Program-made: the position numbers and the translations under genes
Notes under the pieces: generated by a model
Seen by the model: the letters and a program-made list of their open reading frames with translations, nothing else
Told to the model about the DNA's origin: nothing
Databases searched by the model: none
DNA from: Orlajensenia leifsoniae
GTDB lineage: Bacteria; Actinomycetota; Actinomycetes; Actinomycetales; Microbacteriaceae
Assembly (NCBI RefSeq): GCF_004570845.1
Contig: NZ_SPQZ01000003.1
Coordinates: 1 to 64,000 of the forward strand
Direction: 5' to 3'
Length of the DNA: 64,000 bases
Part shown: piece after piece, positions 7,096 to 14,969 of the stretch
Position numbering within the stretch: position 1 is the first letter of the stretch
Layout of the letters: each line of letters opens with the position of its first letter

Positions 7096-8151
7096 GTGAC
7101 ATCGTTGTCAAACGCCGGGGCCGAGGCGCCCGCCACGACGTCGCGTCCGACCATGAAGCAGGTCGCTGCTCTGGCCGGCGTCGGCATCAAGACGGTCTCG
7201 CGTGTGATCAACGGGGAGCCGAACGTCTCGGCCGCGACCATCGCCAGGGTGACGGATGCCGCCCGCGCCCTCGACTACCAACCCGATCTGCACGCCGGGA
7301 ACCTCCGTCGCGCCGACGGACGCAGCCGCACCCTGGGGCTCCTCGTGGGCAGCGTGAGCAACCCCTTCTCGGGCGCCGTGCACCGCGCCGTCGAGGAGGC
7401 CGCGATCGAACGCGGTGTCGCAGTCTTCGCCTCGAGCCTCGATGACGATCCGAGCCGTGAGGAGCAGAGCGTCTCCGCGTTCCTCCGACGCCGCGTCGAC
7501 GGGCTCATCCTCACCACCATCTCGCCGAGCCAGGGGTACCTCGCCGCCGAGATCCGACGAGGTACGCCCGTCGTCTTCGTCGACCGAGAGCCCTCGGGGG
7601 TCACCGCCGACACCGTCGTCAGCGACAACGCCGCCGGCGCCGCACTCGCGGTGCGGCACATGCTCGCCCACGGACACCGGCGCATCGCCTACCTCGGCGA
7701 CCGCGGCGACATCCAGACGGCGCGCGAACGACGCCGCGGCTTCCTCGAGGAACTCGGCCGCGCCGGAGTCGCGACCTCGAGCGTTCCCGTGATCGAGAAC
7801 CTGCACGACGAGGCCGTCACCTTCGACGCCCTGCTGGGCCTGCTGTCGTCGGAGGACCCGCCCACGGCCGTCTTCAGCGCCCAGAACCTCGTCACCATCG
7901 GCGCCATCAGGGCCCTCCGCGCCCGCGACCTGCACCACAGCGTCGCTCTCGTCGGCTTCGACGATGTGCCGCTGGCCGACCTCCTCGAACCCGGTGTCAC
8001 CGTGGTGGCTCAGAATCCGCAGCGCATCGGCCAGCTCGCCGCCGAACGGGTCTTCGCACGACTCGACGGCGATGACACCCCCGGAGCCAGGCACATCGTG
8101 CCCACGCGGCTCATCGTGCGCGGAAGTGGAGAGATCAATGCCATCGGCTGA
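7096..8151 (+). CDS. LacI-family transcriptional regulator of the frc sugar locus
   Basis: 351 residues. TMKQVAALAGVGIKTVSRVINGEPNVSAATIARV (about 18-51) is the LacI helix-turn-helix and YQPDLHAGNLRR the hinge. The remainder is a sugar-sensing periplasmic-binding-like domain ending in GFDDVPLADLLEPGVTVV. I chose the GTG at 7096: the helix-turn-helix then starts about residue 18, and GGAGCGAGAATC precedes it. Starts further upstream would translate the promoter. An operator copy lies over this start codon, so the protein probably represses itself as well as the divergent transporter. Its stop codon lies inside the kinase gene. Confidence 0.9.
   Translation: MTSLSNAGAEAPATTSRPTMKQVAALAGVGIKTVSRVINGEPNVSAATIARVTDAARALDYQPDLHAGNLRRADGRSRTLGLLVGSVSNPFSGAVHRAVEEAAIERGVAVFASSLDDDPSREEQSVSAFLRRRVDGLILTTISPSQGYLAAEIRRGTPVVFVDREPSGVTADTVVSDNAAGAALAVRHMLAHGHRRIAYLGDRGDIQTARERRRGFLEELGRAGVATSSVPVIENLHDEAVTFDALLGLLSSEDPPTAVFSAQNLVTIGAIRALRARDLHHSVALVGFDDVPLADLLEPGVTVVAQNPQRIGQLAAERVFARLDGDDTPGARHIVPTRLIVRGSGEINAIG
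7097..7111. promoter_or_regulatory. LacI-family operator O2 at the regulator start codon
   Basis: TGACATCGTTGTCAA repeats operator O1 in inverse orientation (core GACATCGTTGTC against GACAACGATGTC). It begins at the second base of the regulator's GTG. Binding here would block initiation or elongation of the regulator gene; together with O1, 78 bases away, it could support looping. Confidence 0.6.
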
Positions 8152-9070
8152 TGCGGCATCCGTGCCCGAGACCGTCCGAGTGACCGAACCGCGCGTCGTC
8201 GTGATCGGCGACGCCCTCATCGACGAGATGCGCGACGCCGCAGGCTCGCGCGACTACGTGGGCGGCGCCGCCCTCAACGTCGCCGTCGGACTGTCGGTGC
8301 TCGGAGTCCCCACGACGCTGCTCGCCATGGTGGGCGACGACGAGTCGGGCGACCTCATCCGTGGTCACCTCGCCGCGTACGGGGTCGAGCTCATCGCGAG
8401 CGACGCGCCTCTCGGCTCGGCACGGGCGGTCTCCGACCGCACCAACGGCGAACCGCGCTACGCGTTCAACGACTCGGCGAAGTCGCGGCGCTTCCCGCTC
8501 GACGGCGACGCCCGCACCGCCATCGACGCCGCGCCGCTGGTGGTCGTCAGCTGCTTCCCGTTCGACGACACCGCGCAGACGGATGCGCTGCTCGAGGCCC
8601 TGTCCACCGGCGAGCGCCGCCTGATCGTCGACCCGAACCCGCGCTCCGGCATGCTCGCCGACCGCGACGCGTTCCTGGCGAACTTCGTGCGCGTCGCCGC
8701 CGACAGCCTGCTGTCGAAGGTCGGCGACGAGGACGCGGAGCTGCTGCTGGGCGACTCGGTGGACGAGTTCGCGAGCCGCCTGCTCGACGCCGGGGCCGCA
8801 TCCGTTCTGGCCACCGCCGGCTCGAAGGGAGCTGCGGTGCGTCTGCCCGACGGTCGCACGGTGACCGCGGGCATCGCGCAGCTGCCTGGCGCCGTCATCG
8901 ACACCATGGGCGCCGGTGACGCGACGCTCTCGGCGACGGTGCGCGACATCGCGCAGTCGGGGCTCCCGGAGTCCGACGAGGAGTGGGCGGACCTGCTCGC
9001 CGACGCCATGCTCATCGCCGCCGCCACCTGCCGCGCAGAGGGTGCCCTGCTGCGGGTTCCGAGCGTCTGA
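8138..9070 (+). CDS. PfkB-family carbohydrate kinase (probable fructokinase/ribokinase type)
   Basis: 310 residues. The N-terminal VVVIGDALIDEM and the VGGAALNVAVGLSVLG segment form the sugar-binding half. DTMGAGDATLSATV near residue 255 is the second PfkB signature with the catalytic Asp and the GAGD anion hole; VDPNPR marks the nucleotide side. It phosphorylates imported sugar in the cytosol. The ATG overlaps the end of the LacI gene by 14 bases and has GTGGAGAG ahead of it, so both are one transcript. Position next to a FrcB-like transporter favours fructose, but PfkB specificity cannot be read from motifs alone. Confidence 0.85.
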   Translation: MPSADAASVPETVRVTEPRVVVIGDALIDEMRDAAGSRDYVGGAALNVAVGLSVLGVPTTLLAMVGDDESGDLIRGHLAAYGVELIASDAPLGSARAVSDRTNGEPRYAFNDSAKSRRFPLDGDARTAIDAAPLVVVSCFPFDDTAQTDALLEALSTGERRLIVDPNPRSGMLADRDAFLANFVRVAADSLLSKVGDEDAELLLGDSVDEFASRLLDAGAASVLATAGSKGAAVRLPDGRTVTAGIAQLPGAVIDTMGAGDATLSATVRDIAQSGLPESDEEWADLLADAMLIAAATCRAEGALLRVPSV

Positions 9071-9195
9071 GGCCTGTTCTCCAGCGCACGACTCAGGCTA
9101 GATTCGCAACACGCGGCTGGATTCGGCCCGATACGCCGCCGCCGAGCAGTTCCAGCCTGAATCACGCGCGAGATGCGCCGACCGAGGGAGACTCC

Positions 9196-9678
9196 ATGGC
9201 AGACAAGAACGTCACGGTCGAGGAGTACATGGCGCGCTACCCCGACGACATCCAGGAGATTCTGCGCCGCGTGCGCCAGACCATCCTCGATGCCGTTCCG
9301 GGCGACGAGGAGAAGGTGCGCTACGACATCCCCGCCGTCATGCTCGGAGGGCGTTACGCCCTGCACTACGCGGCCTGGAAGAAGCACCTCGGCATCTACC
9401 CCGTGGCCACGGCCGGCCCTGAGCTCGAGGCAGCCATCGCGCCGTATCGCTCGGGCAAGGACTCGCTCAACTTCCCCTATACGAAGCCGATCCCTTACGA
9501 GCTCATCGGGCGGGTGGCGCGGCGTTCGTCTCCGAGCGCAGCACCTCCCTCTGAACCGGCCCTGACGCCGACTGCGAGCGGGCTCGCCGCGCTCGGCGCA
9601 CCTTGGCCGAAGCATCCGTTCATGACAACCCCTGTTGTGTCGCATGCCGCGAAGAGAATAATGAGGGGTTCTCGCTGA
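9196..9678 (+). pseudogene. DUF1801 (YdhG-type) protein with apparent frameshift near the C-terminus
   Basis: As read, 160 residues. Residues 1-110 are a normal DUF1801 domain (EEYMARYPDDIQEILRRVR, YDIPAVMLGGRY, FPYTKPIPYELIGRVA). After GRVA the reading turns into a Ser/Pro/Ala tail with no family resemblance. If the two bases CG in GGCGCGGCG (about 9519-9525) were removed, the frame would read VAAFVSERSTSL and stop at 9552-9554, a typical end for this family. So either the sequence carries a 2-base insertion or the gene has a recent frameshift giving a longer, possibly still functional, protein. Start chosen at the ATG with GGGAG upstream. Confidence 0.6.
9635..9664 (+). promoter_or_regulatory. 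possible promoter for the membrane protein at 9689
   Basis: TTGTGT (9635-9640) and TAATGA (9659-9664) are 18 bases apart, followed by GGAG and the ATG at 9689. Both hexamers are AT-rich against the local background. This promoter lies inside the run-on tail of the frameshifted gene before it, which supports the view that the tail is not natural coding sequence. Confidence 0.35.
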
Positions 9679-9688
9679 TTGGAGTGCA

Positions 9689-10306
9689 ATGGCTGCACCG
9701 GATGCAACACCCAAGCCCGCGCTGGTCGCGATCCTCGCGATCGTCATCCTCGCCGTCGTCGCCGTCTCCGGCGTCTACCTGCTGATGGGACCCCTCCCAG
9801 ACGGCTTCGAGAGGCCCGCCCTCACCGACGTGCTCGCCATCACGGCGTCGGTCATCGCGCCGATCGTCTCGATCGCCGCGGCCTACTACGGCATCACCAT
9901 CGCGCTCAAGGCGACGACGGAGAGCGCCGATCTCACGCGGCGCGCCACTGAGACCTCACTGCAGGCCGCCGAGAACTTCACCACGGCGATCACCAACATC
10001 ACCATCGACCTGCACAACCAGAACGTGCAGCTCATCGAGACCCTGCAGCGCGGTGGGACCTTCGCCGACGGCGTCTCGGCGACGGATGCCGCTCCCCCGA
10101 CACCAGGCCACGCGCGCTCCGTCCCCACCGCCACGGGAGCGATCCACGTCGTTCCGTCGACCGGTCCGAACCCGACCGTCGACACCCCGCAGCCCACTCC
10201 GGCGGGCCAGCACGCCAACGCCGACGACATCGGTCTCGGTCAGGACCGCTCGCAGGCCGGCTCGGAGAACCAGCCGGCGTCCTCCTCCTCCTCGACGACG
10301 TCGTAG
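9689..10306 (+). CDS. hypothetical membrane protein with low-complexity tail
   Basis: 205 residues that I do not recognise. Two hydrophobic segments (about 10-33 and 44-67) are followed by an amphipathic helical stretch (about 68-115, ATTESADLTRRATETSLQAAENF onward) that could form a short coiled coil. The last 80 residues are disordered and rich in Pro, Thr, Ser and Gln. GGAG precedes the ATG. No enzymatic motif is visible. It stands just before the small membrane protein and YidC, without evidence of a shared transcript. Confidence 0.6.
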   Translation: MAAPDATPKPALVAILAIVILAVVAVSGVYLLMGPLPDGFERPALTDVLAITASVIAPIVSIAAAYYGITIALKATTESADLTRRATETSLQAAENFTTAITNITIDLHNQNVQLIETLQRGGTFADGVSATDAAPPTPGHARSVPTATGAIHVVPSTGPNPTVDTPQPTPAGQHANADDIGLGQDRSQAGSENQPASSSSSTTS

Positions 10307-10361
10307 CCCGCCGATCGTGCCTTCCGGGGCGCACGGGCGTACGCTCGTCGCAGGAGGAACG

Positions 10362-10673
10362 ATGCCGGACAGGCTGCTGAAGGCACTCGTGCTGATGCGC
10401 GCGTCGACGCTGCTCGGTGCCGCGTTCCTCGTGCTCGCCCTCGCGCAGCCCGGGGCACCGACCACGCTCGTCGCCGGGGCCGCCATCCTCGCGACGGCCG
10501 GCCTGCTCGCCACCGTCTACGTCGCGCTGCAGGCTGCAGCACCCGAGCTCACCGTGGGCTCCCGTTCGCACCAGCACCGCGAGGTGCTCTCGAGCATGGC
10601 CGCCCCGCGGCATCCGAACACGGCGGGCCGCCCCCGCACCCGCGCGCCGTCTCTCCCCGAGACGGCCGCGTAG
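10362..10673 (+). CDS. small membrane protein upstream of YidC (DUF6412-like)
   Basis: 103 residues with two hydrophobic helices (about 13-32 and 36-58) and a basic disordered tail. The ATG has a strong AGGAGGAACG ahead of it. A small two-helix protein of this kind commonly precedes a second YidC/Oxa1 gene in actinobacteria and is annotated DUF6412; I make that link from size, topology and context rather than from a firm motif. The 72-base gap to YidC suggests one operon. Confidence 0.6.
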   Translation: MPDRLLKALVLMRASTLLGAAFLVLALAQPGAPTTLVAGAAILATAGLLATVYVALQAAAPELTVGSRSHQHREVLSSMAAPRHPNTAGRPRTRAPSLPETAA

Positions 10674-10745
10674 TCCTTCGTCGAACGAGGGTCTCGCGAC
10701 CACCCATCGCGACCACCCTCTCCCCTTCGACAAAGGACTCCCTTC

Positions 10746-11546
10746 GTGAACCTCTATGCCTTCGGGCCCATCGCGGCCATCCTCGACTCCGCCTATCGAC
10801 TGCTCCTCGGCTTCGCCTCGTTCATCGAGCCGTTCGCCGGCGAGCTGAGCGCCGCCCTCGCCATCGTCACGCTCACTCTCGTCATCCGTTCCGTGCTCAT
10901 CCCCGTCGGCCGCTCGCAGGTGCGGGCGGAGTTCACTCGGCGTCGCCTCGCCCCTCAGCTGAGCGAGCTCCAACGCCGGTACAAGGGCAAGCCCGAGGTG
11001 CTGCAACGCAAGATGATGGAGCTCTACGCCACCGAGAAGACCTCCCCGTTCGCCGGCATCCTGCCTGCGCTGGCCCAGGCGCCGGTGCTGTCCCTGCTCT
11101 ACGGGCTCTTCGTGCTCGCCGTGATCAACGGACACACCAATGCGCTGCTCGGCATGCACCTGTTCGGTGTGCCCCTGGGCACATCGCTCGTCGCCTTCCT
11201 CGGGGCCGGGATGCCGCCCCTCGGCCTGGCCGTGTTCGCAGCGCTGCTGCTCGCGATCGCGGCGACCGCCTGGATGGCGCGGCGCCACGCCCTGAAGGTC
11301 GCGGCCGAGAACCCGCCGATTCCGTCGGTAGGGGGCACAGCGGGGCGGGCCGGGGGCGGAGCCGCGGCATCCGCCCCGATGCCGACTCCGCCGGCGTGGC
11401 TGCCGTCGGCCCTCAGCTGGCTGCCGTTCATCACGGTGGTGTTCGCCGTCTTCGTGCCGCTCGCCGCCACGCTCTATCTCGCGGTCACGACCGCCTGGAC
11501 GCTGATCGAGCGCGCGTGGTTGCGGCGGGCGCTGGCGCCGCGCTGA
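10746..11546 (+). CDS. yidC: membrane protein insertase, YidC/Oxa1 family
   Basis: 266 residues. The Oxa1/YidC core is visible: the first helix VTLTLVIRSVLIPVGRSQVRAEF with the conserved Arg in the hydrophilic groove, the cytoplasmic hairpin QLSELQRRYKGKPEVLQRKMMELY, then LPALAQAPVLSLLYGLF and later helices. It inserts proteins into the membrane, alone or with SecYEG. There is no lipobox and no conserved actinobacterial rnpA-yidC neighbourhood, so this is a second paralogue rather than the chromosomal housekeeping copy. GTG start at 10746 with AAAGGA upstream. Confidence 0.85.
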   Translation: MNLYAFGPIAAILDSAYRLLLGFASFIEPFAGELSAALAIVTLTLVIRSVLIPVGRSQVRAEFTRRRLAPQLSELQRRYKGKPEVLQRKMMELYATEKTSPFAGILPALAQAPVLSLLYGLFVLAVINGHTNALLGMHLFGVPLGTSLVAFLGAGMPPLGLAVFAALLLAIAATAWMARRHALKVAAENPPIPSVGGTAGRAGGGAAASAPMPTPPAWLPSALSWLPFITVVFAVFVPLAATLYLAVTTAWTLIERAWLRRALAPR

Positions 11547-11559
11547 CGCCACCACCCCG

Positions 11560-11597
11560 TTCGCTGAGGCCCCGGCGAAGCCGGCGGTCGAAGCGCG
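11560..11597. repeat. intergenic palindromic repeat, family B, copy 2
   Basis: TTCGCTGAGGCCCC to GGTCGAAGCGCG immediately after yidC, with an internal CCGGCGAAGCCGG hairpin. It is a substituted version of the family B consensus seen at 20672. Confidence 0.6.
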
Positions 11598-11601
11598 CCT
11601 C

Positions 11602-11721
11602 CGCTGGCAGAGGCACAGACGGGCAGAGGCACAGACGCGCAGCGGCTGCGCCGAAGCCGAGGAACCACGGGCGGGTTGCCTCGACTTCGGCGGCGACTCC
11701 GTCGCTGCCTCCGCCAGCGGG
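11602..11721. repeat. intergenic palindromic repeat, family D, copy 1 (paired arms)
   Basis: The right arm CTTCGGCGGCGACT to CCGCCAGCGGG (11685-11721) recurs with about four changes at 32554-32590 and, inverted, at 57375-57411. The left arm CGCTGGCAGAGG (11602 onward) is partly complementary, so the whole block between the convergent yidC and dehydrogenase genes can fold into one long hairpin. Confidence 0.55.
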
Positions 11722-11725
11722 CGAG

Positions 11726-12472
11726 CTAACGCGCCGACCAGCCGCCGTCCATCGTGTAGCTCGCACCCGTCACCATCGCCGAGTGGGGCGAGGCGAGCCA
11801 GGTCACCAGCGCACCCACCTCCTCGGGCTCGACGAGGCGCTTGATGGCGCTCTCGGCCAGCATCACGGTGGCGAGCACCTCATCCTCCGGGATGCCGTGC
11901 GCCTCGGCCTGGGCGGCGATCTGCTTCTCGACGAGCGGGGTGCGCACGTAGCCGGGGTTCACGCAGTTGCTGGTGACCCCGTGCGGTCCGCCCTCGAGGG
12001 CGGCCACCTTCGACAGCCCCTCGAGGCCGTGCTTCGCCGCGACGTACGCCCCCTTGAACGGCGACGCCCGCAGCCCGTGCACCGACGACACGTTGATGAT
12101 GCGTCCGAAGCCCTGCTCGTACATGTGCGGGAGAGCGGCCCGCACGAGTAGGAAGGGTGCCTCCAGCATCAGCGCCAGGATGCGGCGGAACGCAGCCGGC
12201 TCGAACTCCTCCAGCGGGCTCACCCGCTGGATGCCGGCGTTATTCACCAGGATGTCGACGTCGAGCTCCAGCGTCTCGAGCGCGGTGACGTCGAGCAGGT
12301 CGACGGTCCAGCTGGAGCCGCCCACCTCCTCGGCGAGCGCAGCTGCGCCGGCCTCGTCCACATCCGCCACCACCACGTGGGCTCCGGATGCCGCCAAGGC
12401 ACGCACGCACGCGGCGCCGATGCCGCTCGCGCCCCCCGTGACGAGGGCGCGGCGCCCGTCGAGCTCAGGCAT
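11726..12472 (-). CDS. 3-hydroxybutyrate dehydrogenase (short-chain dehydrogenase)
   Basis: 248 residues. A complete classical SDR: TGGASGIG cofactor loop (residues 11-18), VVADVD ending in an Asp that selects NAD, NNAG, catalytic Ser in NVSSVHG, YVAAK (Tyr/Lys), and the HBDH-typical QIAAQAEAHGIPEDEVLATVM lid with PGYVRTPLVEKQ. It interconverts 3-hydroxybutyrate and acetoacetate in the cytosol. ATG at 12472 overlaps the end of the transporter gene by 8 bases, so both are co-translated. The pairing suggests uptake and oxidation of hydroxybutyrate or related ketone bodies. Confidence 0.88.
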   Translation of the reverse strand: MPELDGRRALVTGGASGIGAACVRALAASGAHVVVADVDEAGAAALAEEVGGSSWTVDLLDVTALETLELDVDILVNNAGIQRVSPLEEFEPAAFRRILALMLEAPFLLVRAALPHMYEQGFGRIINVSSVHGLRASPFKGAYVAAKHGLEGLSKVAALEGGPHGVTSNCVNPGYVRTPLVEKQIAAQAEAHGIPEDEVLATVMLAESAIKRLVEPEEVGALVTWLASPHSAMVTGASYTMDGGWSAR

Positions 12473-13871
12473 GCCGCGCCGTCGCGGCGGGGGCCGCCCC
12501 GAACCGCTCCTCGTCGGCCGCATCCACCTGGCGGAGCGAGGCGCCGCGCGTCTCGCGCAGCGTCAGCACGGTCACGGCGGTGATGGCGGAGGCGATGAGC
12601 ACGTAGATGGCCACCGGCACCCAGGAGTCGTACGCCTGCAGCAGGGCCACGGCGATGATGGGCGCCAGCGAGCCGGCGATGATCGAGGTCACCTGGTAGC
12701 CGAGGGAGACACCCGAGTAGCGCATCCGTGTGGGGAACATCTCGCTCATGACGGCGGGCTGGCCGGCGTACATGAACGCATGGAAGACGAGTCCGATCGT
12801 GATGGCGAGCACGATGAGCCACGGGCTCGCCGTGTCGAACATCGGGAAGGCGAAGAACGCCCAGGTCGACCCGAGCACGGCGCCGATGAAGTAGATCGGC
12901 TTGCGCCCGAAGCGGTCCGACAGCCGCCCCACCTGCGGGATCGCGAGGAAGTGCACGACGTGGGCGATGAGCAGCGCCAGCAGGAGTTCGCTGGTGTTGT
13001 AGCCCACGACGGTCGACAGGTAGACGATCGAGAAGCTGACGATGATGTAGTACAGGATGTTCTCCGCGAAACGCAGTCCCATGGCCTGCAGGATCTTGAC
13101 CGGGTAGCGCTTGATGACGGCGCCGACGCCGTAGCTGGCCGCCTTCTGCTTCTCCTGCTCGGCCTTGGCCTCGAGGAAGATCGGGGCATCCGTCACGTGC
13201 GTGCGGATGTAGTAGCCGATGATGACGATCACTGCCGAGAGCCAGAAGGCCACCCGCCAGCCCCAGCTGAGGAACTGGTCGGCCGGGAGGATCCACGACA
13301 TCGTCAGCAGCACGAGGGTGGCGAGGAGGTTTCCGACGGGGACAGCGGCCTGCGGCCAGCTCGACCAGAATCCGCGCGACTTGTCGGGGCTGTGCTCGGC
13401 CACGAGCAGCACGGCGCCGCCCCACTCGCCGCCGACGGCGAAGCCCTGGATGAAGCGGAGAGCCACCAGCAGCGCCGGTGCCCAGTAGCCGATGGTGTCG
13501 AAGCCCGGCAGGCAGCCCATGAGGAACGTCGCGACGCCCACGAGGATGATCGTGGCCTGCAGTGTGTGCTTGCGACCGAACTTGTCGCCGATCTGGCCGA
13601 AGACGATGCCGCCGAGGGGGCGGGCGACGAAGCCGACGGCGTAGGTGAGGAACGCGGCGATGATGCCGTCGAGCTGGGTGCCTGCAGCCGGGAAGAAGAA
13701 GGTGCCGAACACCAGCGACGCGGCCGTGGCGTAGAGGAAGAACTCGTACCACTCGACCACGGTGCCGACCATGGACGCGGAGACGATCCGCTTGAGTCCC
13801 GAGAGCGGCGTGCCCTCGCCTGTTCCGGATGCGGGGGTCTGAGCCCCGGCCTGCTGATGTTGAACGCTCAT
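12465..13871 (-). CDS. MFS transporter, metabolite:H+ symporter (MHS) family
   Basis: 468 residues with 12 predicted membrane helices. VEWYEFFLYATAASLVFG at the first helix, the GQIGDKFGRKHTL loop motif, RFIQGFAVGGEWGGAVLLVAEHSPDKSRGFWSSW and LSDRFGRKPIYFIG are diagnostic of the MHS group (proline/betaine, shikimate, dicarboxylate carriers). I chose the ATG at 13871 because GAAGGAGACGCCC precedes it; the ATG at 13895 lacks such a site. Encoded with the hydroxybutyrate dehydrogenase and divergent from a LysR regulator, so it probably imports 3-hydroxybutyrate or a related short acid. Confidence 0.85.
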   Translation of the reverse strand: MSVQHQQAGAQTPASGTGEGTPLSGLKRIVSASMVGTVVEWYEFFLYATAASLVFGTFFFPAAGTQLDGIIAAFLTYAVGFVARPLGGIVFGQIGDKFGRKHTLQATIILVGVATFLMGCLPGFDTIGYWAPALLVALRFIQGFAVGGEWGGAVLLVAEHSPDKSRGFWSSWPQAAVPVGNLLATLVLLTMSWILPADQFLSWGWRVAFWLSAVIVIIGYYIRTHVTDAPIFLEAKAEQEKQKAASYGVGAVIKRYPVKILQAMGLRFAENILYYIIVSFSIVYLSTVVGYNTSELLLALLIAHVVHFLAIPQVGRLSDRFGRKPIYFIGAVLGSTWAFFAFPMFDTASPWLIVLAITIGLVFHAFMYAGQPAVMSEMFPTRMRYSGVSLGYQVTSIIAGSLAPIIAVALLQAYDSWVPVAIYVLIASAITAVTVLTLRETRGASLRQVDAADEERFGAAPAATARHA

Positions 13872-14015
13872 GGGCGTCTCCTTCGGTGTCGTCATTGACC
13901 CTGCTCGCGTGAACGGTGATGCCCGCGCGCGTTCCCGCTGTGCATGGAACGGCGGACTCGTCGAGTGTGACTGACGACGGATGCTGCATCAATGACCAAT
14001 CGCGCGACCAGCGTG

Positions 14016-14027
14016 TGCATAATTGCA
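14016..14027. promoter_or_regulatory. palindrome and -10 region in front of the LysR gene
   Basis: TGCATAATTGCA contains inverted TGCA arms and, within it, CATAAT (14018-14023) ending 7 bases before the regulator ATG. It could be both the -10 of a leaderless LysR mRNA and an autoregulatory binding site. Confidence 0.4.
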
Positions 14028-14030
14028 GAT

Positions 14031-14969
14031 ATGGCAGCGCAGCCGACCTCCAGGCCGGGCTCTTCGGAGTCGCAGGCCGATGACCTCCTCATCCTCCTCG
14101 CCGTGGCCCGGACTGGACGCTTCACGACGGCCGGCGAGAGCCTGGGCGTCAACCACACGACGGTGTCGCGCCGCATCGCCGCTCTCGAGCAGGCGCTCGG
14201 CGGTCGCCTGCTGGCGAAGGCCGTCGGCGGCTGGGAGCTCACCGAGCTCGGGCGTCGAGCGGCACGGGCAGGCGAGGGCATCGAGTTCGCCATCGCCGGG
14301 CTCTCGTCCGAGACCGACTCCCCCGAGCACGAGCTCTCCGGCGTCGTGCGCATGTCGGCGACGGACGGCTTCAGCGCCTACATCGCCTCCCCGGCCGTCG
14401 CGGGACTGCAGCGGCGGCATCCGCGACTCGCCGTCGAGATCGAGACCGTCACGCGGCGCGTGCGGCAGTACCGTTCCGGGCTCGACATCGAGGTCGTCGT
14501 CGGCGAGCCGCAGGTGCACCGCGCATCGGCCTTCCTCCTCGGCGAATACGTGCTCGGTATGTACGCGTCGCGGGACTACCTCGCCGAGCGCGGGATTCCG
14601 GCCTCCGTCGAGGAGCTGACGCGGCATCCGCTCGTCTACTTCGTCGATTCGATGCTCCTCGTCGACGACCTCGACGCGCCGCGCCGGCTGGTGCCGACCA
14701 TGCGCGACTCGATCAGCTCGACGAACGTCTTCGTGCACGTGGAGGCCACGCGCGCCGGCGCGGGGATCGGGTTCCTGCCGTGCTTCATGGCCGATCGACA
14801 CGACGACCTGGTGCGGCTGCTGCCCGAGCGATTCGCCGAGAGGCTGCCGTACTGGATGGTGCTGCGGCCGGACTCGCTGCGGCTGCCCGCTGTGGCCGCT
14901 GTCGCCGATGCGCTGCGAGCGCAGACGGCAGGCTACGAGCGGGAGCTGTTGGGCCGCTCCGCGGTATGA
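14031..14969 (+). CDS. LysR-family transcriptional regulator
   Basis: 312 residues. The N-terminal winged helix LLILLAVARTGRFTTAGESLGVNHTTVSRRIAALEQALGGRLL (about 20-62) is typical of LysR proteins, followed by an effector-binding domain of two alpha/beta lobes. ATG at 14031 is preferred over the one at 13992 because CATAAT lies 7 bases ahead of it and the shorter protein has the usual length. It is divergent from the MFS transporter and dehydrogenase, which it probably controls. Its last 37 bases overlap the 3' end of the convergent giant repeat-protein gene. Confidence 0.85.
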   Translation: MAAQPTSRPGSSESQADDLLILLAVARTGRFTTAGESLGVNHTTVSRRIAALEQALGGRLLAKAVGGWELTELGRRAARAGEGIEFAIAGLSSETDSPEHELSGVVRMSATDGFSAYIASPAVAGLQRRHPRLAVEIETVTRRVRQYRSGLDIEVVVGEPQVHRASAFLLGEYVLGMYASRDYLAERGIPASVEELTRHPLVYFVDSMLLVDDLDAPRRLVPTMRDSISSTNVFVHVEATRAGAGIGFLPCFMADRHDDLVRLLPERFAERLPYWMVLRPDSLRLPAVAAVADALRAQTAGYERELLGRSAV

